Below are positions 20,235 to 29,892 of a stretch of 48,899 bases of DNA, piece by piece. Every line of letters starts with the position of its first letter. Within the stretch, counting starts at the first letter, position 1. Position numbers and translations under genes: made by a program. The notes beneath the pieces were generated by a model. That model was given only the letters and a program-made list of their open reading frames with translations. It was not told the DNA's origin and did not search any database. The DNA is from Zooshikella ganghwensis DSM 15267 (GTDB lineage Bacteria > Pseudomonadota > Gammaproteobacteria > Pseudomonadales > Zooshikellaceae): contig NZ_AUAF01000024.1 of NCBI RefSeq assembly GCF_000428585.1, forward strand, positions 1 to 48,899, given 5' to 3'.

Positions 20235-20741
20235 TATTTTTCTCGCCCCTGAAAAGGGGTTACTCCTTTATAAATGATACACAAGGTACAATCAGCCTAT
20301 TTCGAAATAGCATGCTAGGCGCTTCTACCCGAACACTTAACGCATACCTTTTTAAGCATTTTTAAAAGAAAACATCTTTCTCTAAAGCGCTGATAAATGA
20401 CGTTTATTAAAACGTTTATATCAAAAAGTCATTACACGTTAAGTTATAAGAGCCGATTGTACATAAAATTTCTTATTTTTGTAGCGCATCACACTTTAGA
20501 TGAACTCAACCCTTTCTAATCACATTTCTAAGCTTGACTTTTGTTTTATGAGCTTAAAAAGCACCTAAAGTAAGAACCATAAGCATGATACGTATAAACC
20601 GTAACAATCATTCGTTTTGCGCAAACATACCAGATAATTATCCAACCCAATGTCGCAAATAAGCCTATCTCTTACATATTCGCGACCACCTTCAGCAAAG
20701 ATGACCTAATAGATCTCAAAAATTTGAGCCATTTCTAAGTT
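20235..20741. other. Gene-less stretch between argR and aotP
   Basis: 507 bases upstream of the importer, with no gene. Single ArgR-like half-sites are visible (TGTCGC at 20651-20656 on the plus strand; GGTCGC-N8-AA at 20687-20672 on the minus strand), but neither has the tandem 21-bp partner seen at the gdhB and arcA sites, so an operator is only possible. Confidence 0.35.
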
Positions 20742-21797
20742 CTAACGTTGGTGCTGTTCATGGCTACCAAACAACGTTCCCGTTGGCGGCTGAAGATTTC
20801 GCTCCTGCTGCTTCACTCTTTCCTGTCTGGGCGTTATACCAAAGTGATTACGGTAAGTAGTACTAAAATGAGATGCTGTCGCAAAGCCACACATGGACCC
20901 AACCTGAGCAATGGGCTTATCCGTTTGCTGCAGCAGCTGTCTTGCCCGCTCTAACCTCAGTTGCAAATAATATTTAGAAGGAACACTCTGCAAGTGTTTA
21001 CGAAATAGTCGCTCTAAGTGACGCCGGGACAAACCGACATGATAGGCAAGATCATCAGTACTTAAAGGTTCTTCAATATTTGCTTCCATAAGCGTTACAG
21101 CTTCTATTAGCTTCGTGTGACTGGTGCCAATGCGCACTTTAAGCGGAATACGCTGGGGATCTTCACCAGGCCGAATCCTCTCACAGACAAACTGCTCAGA
21201 AATTGTTGAAGCAAGTTCCAGGCTATGATGCTTCCCGATGAGAAACAGCATCATATCCATTGCTGCGGTTCCACCACTACAGGTATAACGTTGACCATCA
21301 ATTTCAAATAAATTGCTGGTTACTCGTGTTTGGGGAAACTCTTCCCGCAAGCTGACTAAATCCCACCAGTGAATAGTTGCTTTATAGCCATCTAATAAAC
21401 CTGCACATGCCAGCACATAGCTACCTGTACCAATACCACCCATGGCCATATTGCCATGCTGATGTTTACGTAACCACGCAATCACAGTCTCATTACCGGT
21501 CCGTGCAACTGGGCTTGCACCACAGACAAAGATCGCATCTAGTTCAGGAATAGCTTCCAAACTGCAGTCTGCCTGAGTAGAAACACCACTACTACTGGCC
21601 ACCGCCTCACCGTCAGCACTAATGACTGTACATTCATAGAGTTCTTGTTCCGTTACCCAGTTTGCCATCCTAAGTGGCTCTATCGCTGACGAAAAAGCAA
21701 TCAATGAAAAGTTAGGCAATAGCAAAAAACCAAAATGTAGTGGTTTTGCTGATACCTTTTCTTGTGCGTTATGGTGTTGTACTTCAAACACAACCAT
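20742..21797 (-). CDS. argR: ArgR, AraC-family arginine regulator with DJ-1/PfpI-like domain
   Basis: A 351-residue transcription factor of the GlxA-type AraC subfamily, resembling Pseudomonas ArgR. Residues about 20-215 form a DJ-1/PfpI-like sensor domain (FGFLLLPNFSLIAFSSAIEPLRMANW). Residues about 235-335 are a double helix-turn-helix AraC domain (LSRRHLERLFRKHL; VGSMCGFATASHFSTTYRNHFGITP). In Pseudomonas ArgR senses arginine and controls aot, aru/ast, gdhB and arc genes. The same genes surround it here, and sites fitting its consensus are visible upstream of gdhB and arcA. It is unrelated to the hexameric E. coli ArgR. Confidence 0.85.
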   Translation of the reverse strand: MVVFEVQHHNAQEKVSAKPLHFGFLLLPNFSLIAFSSAIEPLRMANWVTEQELYECTVISADGEAVASSSGVSTQADCSLEAIPELDAIFVCGASPVARTGNETVIAWLRKHQHGNMAMGGIGTGSYVLACAGLLDGYKATIHWWDLVSLREEFPQTRVTSNLFEIDGQRYTCSGGTAAMDMMLFLIGKHHSLELASTISEQFVCERIRPGEDPQRIPLKVRIGTSHTKLIEAVTLMEANIEEPLSTDDLAYHVGLSRRHLERLFRKHLQSVPSKYYLQLRLERARQLLQQTDKPIAQVGSMCGFATASHFSTTYRNHFGITPRQERVKQQERNLQPPTGTLFGSHEQHQR

Positions 21798-21973
21798 AGG
21801 GTATCTTGTCTCTTTATTCTGTTATCAATTAGCAATAGACCTAACCAAGCGTCTTATTCAATTTCAATAACCCATTGTTTTGTTGCCACAACAGCAACAC
21901 TTTGGATGTTGAACATTAGCTCGGAACGGTAAGTAGGCAAAATTTCACACACCATAGCCCAAAAACGTAAAAA

Positions 21974-22010
21974 TGTCATATGCACATAACAACTTGTCGC
22001 ATTCATTAAA
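21974..22010 (+). promoter_or_regulatory. Tandem ArgR operator upstream of gdhB
   Basis: Pseudomonas ArgR binds tandem half-sites TGTCGC-N8-AA-N5, a 21-bp unit. Here TGTCAT-N8-AA-N5 (21974-21994) is followed directly by TGTCGC-N8-AA (21995-22010), so two half-sites lie exactly 21 bp apart. The site is about 250 bases before gdhB and about 180 bases from the divergent argR start, so it could serve both. Nothing else was seen in the 460-base gap 21798-22257. Confidence 0.65.
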
Positions 22011-22257
22011 AAAATTAGCTATGCCTTCACCTGGACAATAGCTCATAATCCAGCCTAGCCAAGAAAAAAATACCCAGCTTGTGTGTGTAGAAACGTTCTT
22101 TCTGTCACATAGCGCATGTAACGCACAAAAAATGTGATAAAAGCAACAGCGTGATAAAAACTGCTACGCCCCAATAAAAGCAAAAATAATGGGTGCCAAA
22201 TAATTATACTACACCGCAACTGTAATATTTCGCCTATGTACTACCAGAACCAAATCT

Positions 22258-25200
22258 ATGAGCAGTCAGAACCAAAATAAATACGACATTATACGTCAAA
22301 TCCAGCAGCGCCTTAGTGCACAACTGTCGCCAGATTTAGTTAAGCCTGTCAACGCGCTGGCCTACCACTTTTATCGCGAAAGCATTAGTAGAGAGCTGGT
22401 TCAAGCCCCTATTGACAAGCTTTGTGGCGCAATTATGAGCCTATGGGACTTTGCTCAACAACGGTCTAATCAGCCTGCTATCCGTGCTTATAACCCCACC
22501 TTTGAAGAACATGGCTGGGAATCGCGGCATACCATTATTGAGATCATTACGACTGATCAGCCCTTCTTGGTTTCATCCATTTCAATGGCACTAAATGCAG
22601 GTGAGTTTTTTATTCATCGCATTACCCATCCTGTTATTCCAGTGATTCGTGACGGCCATGGCAATGTAACTGATATTCCTGATGCGGAAGATGTCCAGGC
22701 TGACACATCTTTTGAGGCGGTAATGCGTTTCGAAGTTGCACGGGTGCTTGATCAAACGGTGCTCGATGACATGGTGCAACGTATTAAGTGGGTGCTTCAA
22801 GAAGTCAACCTGGCCGTTACCGACTGGCAGCCAATGCTAAAAAATATGAAAACAGCCTGTGATGATTTGGCGAAAGCCTCAGTTCCTGGGTTGGACAGTC
22901 ATGAGCAACAAGAAATCGTTGCCTTTCTCCAGTGGGTAATGGACAGCCACTTTACTTTTGCGGGCTTCCGGGCCTATACCCTTTCTGCAAATCCTCAAAG
23001 CCCAACAGGGAAAATGGTTTTACAGGCCGACAAAAGTCTTGGCACATTCCGCAACATTGATAACCAAACCACTCGAGAGCTGACTCTTTCACCCTATTTA
23101 TTACAGCGGATGCTAGCGCCATTTCCGCTAATTCTCACTAAATCCACCACCATGTCGTCAATTCACCGGCCAGCCCACCTTGATTACATTGGGATTAAAC
23201 GGTTCAACAAACAGGGTCAGGTAGTGGGTGAGTGGCGCTTTTTTGGACTGTATTCTTCTTCGGCTTACGCAGCACCTTATCAGGATATTCCATTACTGCG
23301 TCGTAAGGCTCAGCGCCTCCTTGATACGATGCATATACCTGGCAACAGTCACAAAGGCAAAATTCTCCGAAATATTCTCAACCACTACCCTCGTGATGAA
23401 ATGTTACAAGCTGACTATGAACAGCTAAATGACACCGTACAGGGTATTTTAGAAACTCAAGAAAGACGGCAGTTACGTCTGTTTATTCGCCCTGATATTT
23501 ATGGACGCTTTATTTCTGCATTGGTTTTTGTACCCCGTGATCGCTATAACACCGAAGTACGGATGCGAATGCAAGAAATTCTACTACAAAGCTTTAACGG
23601 TCACAGTGTTGAATTTAATGTTCAGTTTTCTGAGCAGGTTTCTGCCCGAGTACATTTCACCATCCACTGTGAAAATGCCCACGAGCAGGAATACAATATC
23701 GACGAAATCGAAATGCAGATGACTAAAGCTATGTTGTCCTGGGCTGATAATCTGCATCTATCTTTGCAAAGCCGTGTTGGCGAAGCCGAGGCTAATCGCT
23801 TATTCCGTCGTTATGGCAATGCTTTTCCCGCAGGCTACCAAGCCGATTTCACCGTTGCCCGAGCCGCTGCTGATATACAACACCTGGAGAGTGTTCTTGC
23901 TGGTCAGACCATTAGTACTTACCTTTACCGACCTTATACCAGTGCAGGGAACCTGCATTTTAAAGTTATTGGTCGTGGTGACTTTATGGCACTGTCAGAT
24001 GTGCTTCCTATTTTGGAGCATATGGGTGTTAAAGTACTGAGTGCTCACCCCTATGCCATCAAATGTACAGACTGTGCAACTTGCTGGATCCTCGACTTTA
24101 ACATTGCCACGATTAGCGCAATTGACCTGGATAATAACAGCGCCAAGCAAGAGTTTCAGACAACCTTTATAGAAGCCTATCAAGAGCGCATTGAAAATGA
24201 TGGCTTTAACAAGCTGGTCGTTGCTGCTGCCCTGACTTGCCGGCAAGTAGTGATGCTTCGCGCTATCTGCAAGTACTTGCTGCAACTTAAAGTACCATTC
24301 AGTCAGGCTTATATGGAAACAACGCTGGCCAATAATCCCATTATTACCCGGCAACTGGTGGAATTGTTCAGTCAGCGTTTTGATCCAAGCCAACCCGTTA
24401 ACGAAGAACGCTGTCAAGAGCTACAACAGAATATCCAAGCAGCTCTGGATGCCGTTGCCAACCTCGATGAAGACCGGATTTTAAGGCACTATCTTGAGGT
24501 TATTTTGGCGATGCTGCGCACCAACTTTTATGTGCAAGATCAAGCTAACAATCTTAAACCTTATGTGTCTTTCAAACTGGCCCCTGAGAGAATTCCTACT
24601 GCACCTCAGCCCCGCCCTGCCTATGAGATATTTGTATATGCACCCTGGGTAGAAGGTGTTCATATGCGCGGTAGTAAGGTTGCTCGGGGTGGTTTGAGAT
24701 GGTCAGATCGTCGTGAAGATTTCCGTACTGAAATCCTTGGTCTAGTCAAAGCGCAAATGGTTAAAAACTCCGTTATTGTCCCTTCTGGTGCAAAAGGTGG
24801 ATTTGTAGCCAAACGCTTACCTGTCAGTGCAGAACGAGAGCAGATACAGGCTGAAGTGGAGTACTGTTACCGAACATTTATCAGTGGTTTGCTGGATATC
24901 ACTGATAACCTCGTTGATCAACAGCTCACCCCCCCTAGTCAAGTGCTTCGCTATGATCATGATGACCCATACTTGGTTGTCGCCGCAGACAAAGGCACAG
25001 CCACCTTCTCAGACTTAGCCAATGAAGTTGCCATGAGCTATGGCTTCTGGTTAGGAGATGCATTTGCTTCTGGTGGCAGTAACGGCTATGACCACAAGAA
25101 AATGGGCATTACCGCTCGTGGCGCATGGGAATCTGTTAAACGCTTATTTAAAGAACTTAGTATTGATACCCAACAGCAAGACTTTACCTGTATTGGTATC

Positions 25201-27078
25201 GGTGACATGTCAGGTGATGTGTTTGGTAATGGTATGCTGCTCTCTAAACACATTCGTCTAGTAGCCGCCTTTAACCATCAGCATATTTTTATCGACCCCG
25301 CACCTGATGCTGCAAGTAGTTTTGTTGAACGCCAGCGACTCTTTAACCTTCCCCGCTCTAACTGGCTCGACTATGACACCCAGCTAATCTCCAAAGGTGG
25401 TGGTATTTACTCCCGATCAGCAAAAGTGATTGAGCTTACAACAGAAGCCAGGCAAGCACTAGGTATTGAAAAACAAAGGCTGACCCCAAACGAGTTGGTC
25501 AAGCATATTCTGCAAGCTCCTGTAGATCTTTTATGGAATGGCGGCATAGGTACCTATGTCAAAGCCAGTACAGAAACCCATGGGGATGTTGGTGACAAAG
25601 CCAATGACAGTGTCCGCATCAATGCTAATCAGCTCAGATGCAAAGTGATTGGTGAAGGCGGAAACTTGGGTTTCACCCAACTTAGCCGGATTGAATTTGC
25701 GCGTCGAGGCGGGCTGGTGACAACAGATGCCAGTGATAATTCAGCAGGTGTGGACTGCTCTGACCATGAGGTCAATATCAAGATTGTTGTAGATCAAGTA
25801 GTAAATCAAGGTGACTTAACCCAAAAACAACGCAACAAACTTCTGGCAGATATGACCGATCATGTTGCCTCTCTCGTACTGAAGCATAATGTTCAACAAA
25901 GCCAAATTCTTAGCTTGATTAATGCTAAAGGTGTTCAGCTTTTAAATGATCAGACGCGGTTGTTACGGTTGCTGGAAAAAGAAAAACGCCTGAAGCGTAA
26001 ACTGGAATACCTACCCAATGAAGATCAACTCCAGGAGCGCGCTCAAGCTCAAGAAGGCTTAACTCGGCCTGAGCTTTCTGTCCTTCTTGCTTACAGTAAG
26101 ATTCACTTATCAGATGCTCTAAAAGAAGAGCAAATAGGCAGTGATCCATACTTTGCACAACAAATACAAGATTATTTTCCCTCCCCCTTAATAGAGCGCT
26201 GCTTATCTGCTGTTGAGCAACATCCCTTACACAGTGAAATAATTGCTTCCCACGTCACCAATATTGTCGGTAACCGGATGGGACCGAGCTTTATCATGCG
26301 TGTCCAAGAGCAAGCGAATTGCTCAGCACTGTCCATCGTTCGCGCCTTTTTTGCGGCGACTCAGCTCTTTAATATTGATCAGATTTGGCAGGCCGTTGAT
26401 CAACTCACCACAGAGGTAAGTTACCCAACGCAGTGCAACCTTTACAGTGCACTGCAAGAAATGACAGAAAAGGTCACACTATGGCTGTTACGGCATGGTG
26501 GGCATCCTTTGGATGTTGAGGCCACAGTGCAGAAATACTTACCAGGCCTTACTTATATTCGTCAGCAACTGCATTCACTGTTACAAGGTGAGCTGGCAAC
26601 CACGTTCCAGCAGCGTGTTAGTCATTACTCAGCGCAGCATGTACCTGAATCTATTGCCGCAGCCTGTGCCAGCCTGTCTTTTGAGTACAATAGCCTGGAT
26701 ATTGTCCATCTGGCATTGCAAGAGCAACAGGATGTTAACCATGCAGCTCAGCTGTTCTTTGCCCTTGAAGAAAAGCTGACGCTCCAGTGGCTGCGCACTA
26801 GCATTAGCGCTCTTCCCCAACGTAATGTCTGGCAACGAAAAGCCCGTAATACATTGGCCGATGAGCTGGATGCAGCATTGAGCCAGGTTACCTGTCATGT
26901 TCAGCAGCAAATTGCACATGAGCAGGAGCAAATTTTGCCCTGCCTGGATAATTGGCTTGCACAAAAAACCAACACATTACGACATAGTCAGTCTATTTGG
27001 GCAGATATTCAATCCAGTGCAGAGCCTGACTTGGCGATGTTGTCAGTGGCTGTTCGAGAGCTACATAACCTGGCCTAA
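22258..27078 (+). CDS. gdhB: NAD-specific glutamate dehydrogenase, 180-kDa class (GdhB)
   Basis: A 1606-residue enzyme oxidising L-glutamate to 2-oxoglutarate and ammonia with NAD+; P. aeruginosa GdhB is of similar size. The long N-terminal region (to about 700) carries the regulatory ACT-like segments of this class. The catalytic core has KNSVIVPSGAKGGFVAKR (GAKGG at about 844-848), RGGLRWSDRREDFRTEILGL, CIGIGDMSGDVFGNGM (about 980) and VIGEGGNLGFTQ. The C-terminal region is helical. It opens the arginine/glutamate catabolic unit, 72 bases before aruC. In Pseudomonas ArgR and arginine control gdhB; the operator at 21974-22010 points to the same here. No strong ribosome binding site is visible before the ATG. 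Confidence 0.95.
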   Translation: MSSQNQNKYDIIRQIQQRLSAQLSPDLVKPVNALAYHFYRESISRELVQAPIDKLCGAIMSLWDFAQQRSNQPAIRAYNPTFEEHGWESRHTIIEIITTDQPFLVSSISMALNAGEFFIHRITHPVIPVIRDGHGNVTDIPDAEDVQADTSFEAVMRFEVARVLDQTVLDDMVQRIKWVLQEVNLAVTDWQPMLKNMKTACDDLAKASVPGLDSHEQQEIVAFLQWVMDSHFTFAGFRAYTLSANPQSPTGKMVLQADKSLGTFRNIDNQTTRELTLSPYLLQRMLAPFPLILTKSTTMSSIHRPAHLDYIGIKRFNKQGQVVGEWRFFGLYSSSAYAAPYQDIPLLRRKAQRLLDTMHIPGNSHKGKILRNILNHYPRDEMLQADYEQLNDTVQGILETQERRQLRLFIRPDIYGRFISALVFVPRDRYNTEVRMRMQEILLQSFNGHSVEFNVQFSEQVSARVHFTIHCENAHEQEYNIDEIEMQMTKAMLSWADNLHLSLQSRVGEAEANRLFRRYGNAFPAGYQADFTVARAAADIQHLESVLAGQTISTYLYRPYTSAGNLHFKVIGRGDFMALSDVLPILEHMGVKVLSAHPYAIKCTDCATCWILDFNIATISAIDLDNNSAKQEFQTTFIEAYQERIENDGFNKLVVAAALTCRQVVMLRAICKYLLQLKVPFSQAYMETTLANNPIITRQLVELFSQRFDPSQPVNEERCQELQQNIQAALDAVANLDEDRILRHYLEVILAMLRTNFYVQDQANNLKPYVSFKLAPERIPTAPQPRPAYEIFVYAPWVEGVHMRGSKVARGGLRWSDRREDFRTEILGLVKAQMVKNSVIVPSGAKGGFVAKRLPVSAEREQIQAEVEYCYRTFISGLLDITDNLVDQQLTPPSQVLRYDHDDPYLVVAADKGTATFSDLANEVAMSYGFWLGDAFASGGSNGYDHKKMGITARGAWESVKRLFKELSIDTQQQDFTCIGIGDMSGDVFGNGMLLSKHIRLVAAFNHQHIFIDPAPDAASSFVERQRLFNLPRSNWLDYDTQLISKGGGIYSRSAKVIELTTEARQALGIEKQRLTPNELVKHILQAPVDLLWNGGIGTYVKASTETHGDVGDKANDSVRINANQLRCKVIGEGGNLGFTQLSRIEFARRGGLVTTDASDNSAGVDCSDHEVNIKIVVDQVVNQGDLTQKQRNKLLADMTDHVASLVLKHNVQQSQILSLINAKGVQLLNDQTRLLRLLEKEKRLKRKLEYLPNEDQLQERAQAQEGLTRPELSVLLAYSKIHLSDALKEEQIGSDPYFAQQIQDYFPSPLIERCLSAVEQHPLHSEIIASHVTNIVGNRMGPSFIMRVQEQANCSALSIVRAFFAATQLFNIDQIWQAVDQLTTEVSYPTQCNLYSALQEMTEKVTLWLLRHGGHPLDVEATVQKYLPGLTYIRQQLHSLLQGELATTFQQRVSHYSAQHVPESIAAACASLSFEYNSLDIVHLALQEQQDVNHAAQLFFALEEKLTLQWLRTSISALPQRNVWQRKARNTLADELDAALSQVTCHVQQQIAHEQEQILPCLDNWLAQKTNTLRHSQSIWADIQSSAEPDLAMLSVAVRELHNLA

Positions 27079-27150
27079 GAACAAAGCAAAACGTTTTTCA
27101 CAACAACAACGAGTAAAAACACAAGCGAGTAACGCAAACGAGGTAAAAGC

Positions 27151-28377
27151 ATGACTGAAAAGCAGGTAACACGAGAAGTCTTTGACGCTGTCATGGTCCC
27201 CAACTATAACCCACAGAAAGTTATTCCTGTGCGGGGTGAAGGATCACGAATTTGGGACCAGGCTGACAAAGAATACATTGACTTTGCAGGAGGCATTGCT
27301 GTTACCGCACTTGGACACTGTCATCCACGTCTGGTAAATGTCCTGTCTCAACAAGCACAAACACTTTGGCATTTATCCAATGTCTTCACAAATGAGCCTG
27401 CGCTTAAGCTAGCCCAAAAACTGACTGAATCAACATTTGCTGATAAGGTGTTTTTTGCCAACTCCGGGGCTGAAGCGAATGAGGCCGCGTTCAAGTTAGT
27501 GCGAAAATACAGCTACGATCATGTTGGCCCAGAAAAAAATGAAATCATCTCATTTACTCAGTCCTTCCATGGTCGAACACTATTTACCGTCTCAGTAGGT
27601 GGTCAGCCCAAATACCGTAAAGGTTTTGAGCCAGCACCTGGTGGTATTCGCCATGCCGAGTTTAATGACCTAGCATCTGTTGAAGCCGTTATCTCCGACA
27701 AAACCTGTGCGGTAGTGCTAGAGCCTATTCAAGGTGAAGGCGGCATTATCCCTGCAACCCCTGAGTTTCTAAGAGGTGTTCGTGCACTATGTGATAAGCA
27801 TCAAGCGCTGTTAGTCTTTGATGAAGTGCAAACCGGGGTTGGCCGTACTGGACACCTGTACGCTTACATGGAATATGATGTGGTCCCTGATATCCTGACC
27901 TCAGCCAAAGCACTTGGTTGCGGTTTCCCTATGGGAGCTATGCTAACCACCGAAAAAGTCGCAAAAAGTCTGGTATTTGGTACCCATGGCAGTACATCAG
28001 GTGGTAATCCGCTTGCTTGCGCTGTTGCCAATGAAATCATTGATATTATTAATGACCCTACCTTACTAAAAGGCGTTAGCGATAAAAACAAACGGTTTAT
28101 TGATGGTCTGAATGCCATCAATGCTAAATATGGCGTTTTCAAGGAAGTTCGCGGTAAAGGTTTATTGATCGGCGGGGCCTTAAATGATGAGTGGCAAGGT
28201 CAAGCGGGTCGCTTCTTACAAGCGGGGTTAGCTGAAGGTGTCATGGTGCTTGTTGCAGGTCCCAATGTAATCCGCATGGCTCCCTCATTGATTATTCCAG
28301 ACACTGATATCGAGCAAGGCCTTGCCCTGCTGGAAAAAGGTATCGAAAAAGTTGTGAGTGAAGGACCAAATACCTAA
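27151..28377 (+). CDS. aruC: Succinylornithine transaminase / acetylornithine aminotransferase AruC (AstC)
   Basis: A 408-residue PLP aminotransferase of class III. In the AST pathway it converts N2-succinylornithine and 2-oxoglutarate to succinylglutamate semialdehyde and glutamate; the Pseudomonas AruC also serves as N-acetylornithine aminotransferase in synthesis. Visible features: [27 protein letters not shown], Asp224 in [14 protein letters not shown] and the PLP lysine in [11 protein letters not shown] (Lys253). GAGGTAAAA precedes the ATG. It lies close behind gdhB, probably in the same transcript, and a terminator-like structure follows it. Confidence 0.93.
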   Translation: MTEKQVTREVFDAVMVPNYNPQKVIPVRGEGSRIWDQADKEYIDFAGGIAVTALGHCHPRLVNVLSQQAQTLWHLSNVFTNEPALKLAQKLTESTFADKVFFANSGAEANEAAFKLVRKYSYDHVGPEKNEIISFTQSFHGRTLFTVSVGGQPKYRKGFEPAPGGIRHAEFNDLASVEAVISDKTCAVVLEPIQGEGGIIPATPEFLRGVRALCDKHQALLVFDEVQTGVGRTGHLYAYMEYDVVPDILTSAKALGCGFPMGAMLTTEKVAKSLVFGTHGSTSGGNPLACAVANEIIDIINDPTLLKGVSDKNKRFIDGLNAINAKYGVFKEVRGKGLLIGGALNDEWQGQAGRFLQAGLAEGVMVLVAGPNVIRMAPSLIIPDTDIEQGLALLEKGIEKVVSEGPNT

Positions 28378-28400
28378 GCGCCTCATTAGTAGGATAATAA

Positions 28401-28477
28401 GACTGGTAGGTAGATACATGTATTCGTGCCTACCAGTCAATTGGCGTATTTACACCCCAAGCTCTGATTGGGGTTTT
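28401..28477 (+). terminator. Palindrome plus rho-independent terminator after aruC
   Basis: A 10-bp inverted repeat GACTGGTAGG/CCTACCAGTC (28401-28410, 28429-28438) encloses the palindrome ATACATGTAT. It is followed by CCCCAA-GCTCTGA-TTGGGG-TTTT (28455-28477), a standard terminator. The genes from 28648 on may therefore need their own promoter or read-through. Confidence 0.65.
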
Positions 28478-28541
28478 CCTTCATTAAATAACGCGCTTTC
28501 GTTTAAAAACGTCTGCTCTGCGACCTCATAAAAACATAATT

Positions 28542-28578
28542 TGTCCAAATAAAAATAGTCTGGGTCGCATCAATAACA
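28542..28578 (+). promoter_or_regulatory. Weaker tandem ArgR-like site upstream of the M20 hydrolase gene
   Basis: TGTCCA (28542-28547) and GGTCGC (28563-28568) lie exactly 21 bp apart, matching the TGTCGC half-site at 4 and 5 of 6 bases, with TA and CA in place of the AA positions. The geometry is right and the match moderate. It lies about 70-100 bases before the gene start. Confidence 0.35.
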
Positions 28579-28647
28579 GTCCTTGTCTAGGCCATGACAG
28601 GGAAATACGGAATAATCAAAAGTAAAAAAATAAAGGAAATTAGGAGT

Positions 28648-29892
28648 ATGAGTGAAGCCCCGTTCCAAAAGTGGTTGAGCTGGCTTGATAACCGTCAAGA
28701 AGAAATGCTGGCTGCAACCATAGCTCTGGCAAATATTAATTCAGGTAGTCTGAATCATGCTGGAGTAAAAGCTGTTGGTGATGAATTGTGTAAACTAGCA
28801 GCCCCTCTAGAGGGAAACGTTGAGCAGATTCCTATGCCCGCTCACCAAGTCATTGACGATACTGGGCAAATTAAACAGTACCCCTTGGCCAATGCCATAA
28901 GGATCACCAAACGCCCTCAAGCACCCATGAAGGTTTTCTTATGTGGGCATATGGATACAGTGTTTGCAGTCAACCACCCTTTTCAACAGGTGAAGTGGCT
29001 GGACAACAACACCATCAATGGCCCTGGTGTCACGGACTTAAAGGGTGGCTTGGTTGTCATGCTAAATGCGCTGGCCTGCTTAGAACGAAGCCCTCTGGCT
29101 GAAAAAATTGGCTGGGAAATACTTTTCAACCCTGATGAAGAGATTGGCTCACCGGGTTCTTCATCATTGTTTGCAGAATGTGCTCAACGCAACCATGTCG
29201 GTATGATTTATGAGCCTTGTTTCCCCAATGGCGACTTTGCTGGACAACGTAAAGGCAGTGGTAACTTCTCTGTCGTCGTCACTGGCAAAGCGGCTCATGC
29301 TGGGCGAGAACACCATTTGGGACGCAATGCTATTCGTGCGATGGCAGACTTTATCTCAGCCCTTGATGATTTCAACCAGCAACGAGACACTATCACTGTC
29401 AACCCAGGCTATGTTCATGGTGGCGGACCAGTAAATGTTGTACCAGATAACTGCGTCAGTCAGTTTAATATTCGTACTACCACGGCAGAAGATGAAGCTT
29501 GGTGCCAGCAAAAGCTCTCCGAACTCACCGCCTCTATTAATCAGAGAGAGGGTATCACTCTCCAACTCCATGGCGGCTTCGGTCGGCCACCCAAGTGTTT
29601 AACACCAGCAAATCAACGACTCTTCTCGCTGGCGAAACAGTGTGGCCAGCAAATAGGTCTTGACTTAGCCTGGCACCCTACAGGCGGATGCTGCGATGGC
29701 AATAACTTAGCCGCTTATGGCTTACCCAATATCGATACACTTGGTGTGCAAGGCGGCAAAATTCATAGTGATCAAGAATATATGCTGGTCAGCAGTTTAG
29801 TTGAGCGTGCAAAACTGAGTGCACTTTTGCTTTTTCACTTGGCAAATGACCATTCTGAAAACTGGGAACGGGGGGAACATGCTTCAGGTTAG
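28648..29892 (+). CDS. M20-family (carboxypeptidase G2-like) hydrolase, likely N-succinylglutamate desuccinylase substitute
   Basis: A 414-residue zinc amidohydrolase of family M20. Predicted metal ligands and catalytic residues are His101 and Asp103 (GHMDTV), Asp130 (GPGVTDLKGG), Glu164/Glu165 (NPDEEIGS), Glu189 (IYEP) and His373 (KIHSDQ). They keep an almost constant offset of 11-12 from Pseudomonas carboxypeptidase G2 (H112, D141, E175/E176, E200, H385). Arg313 in FGRPP aligns with the CPG2 arginine thought to hold the glutamate carboxylate. CPG2 frees glutamate from N-acyl-glutamates; succinylglutamate, the last AST intermediate, is one. No astE is in the cluster. The start at 28648 is chosen for AAGGAA/AGGAG upstream; the frame opens at 28594. 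It overlaps aruF by 14 bases. Confidence 0.8.
   Translation: MSEAPFQKWLSWLDNRQEEMLAATIALANINSGSLNHAGVKAVGDELCKLAAPLEGNVEQIPMPAHQVIDDTGQIKQYPLANAIRITKRPQAPMKVFLCGHMDTVFAVNHPFQQVKWLDNNTINGPGVTDLKGGLVVMLNALACLERSPLAEKIGWEILFNPDEEIGSPGSSSLFAECAQRNHVGMIYEPCFPNGDFAGQRKGSGNFSVVVTGKAAHAGREHHLGRNAIRAMADFISALDDFNQQRDTITVNPGYVHGGGPVNVVPDNCVSQFNIRTTTAEDEAWCQQKLSELTASINQREGITLQLHGGFGRPPKCLTPANQRLFSLAKQCGQQIGLDLAWHPTGGCCDGNNLAAYGLPNIDTLGVQGGKIHSDQEYMLVSSLVERAKLSALLLFHLANDHSENWERGEHASG

Noticed and set aside
20651-20687. ArgR half-sites upstream of aotP
   Set aside because: TGTCGC on the plus strand and GGTCGC on the minus strand point in opposite directions and neither has a partner 21 bp away, unlike the gdhB and arcA sites.
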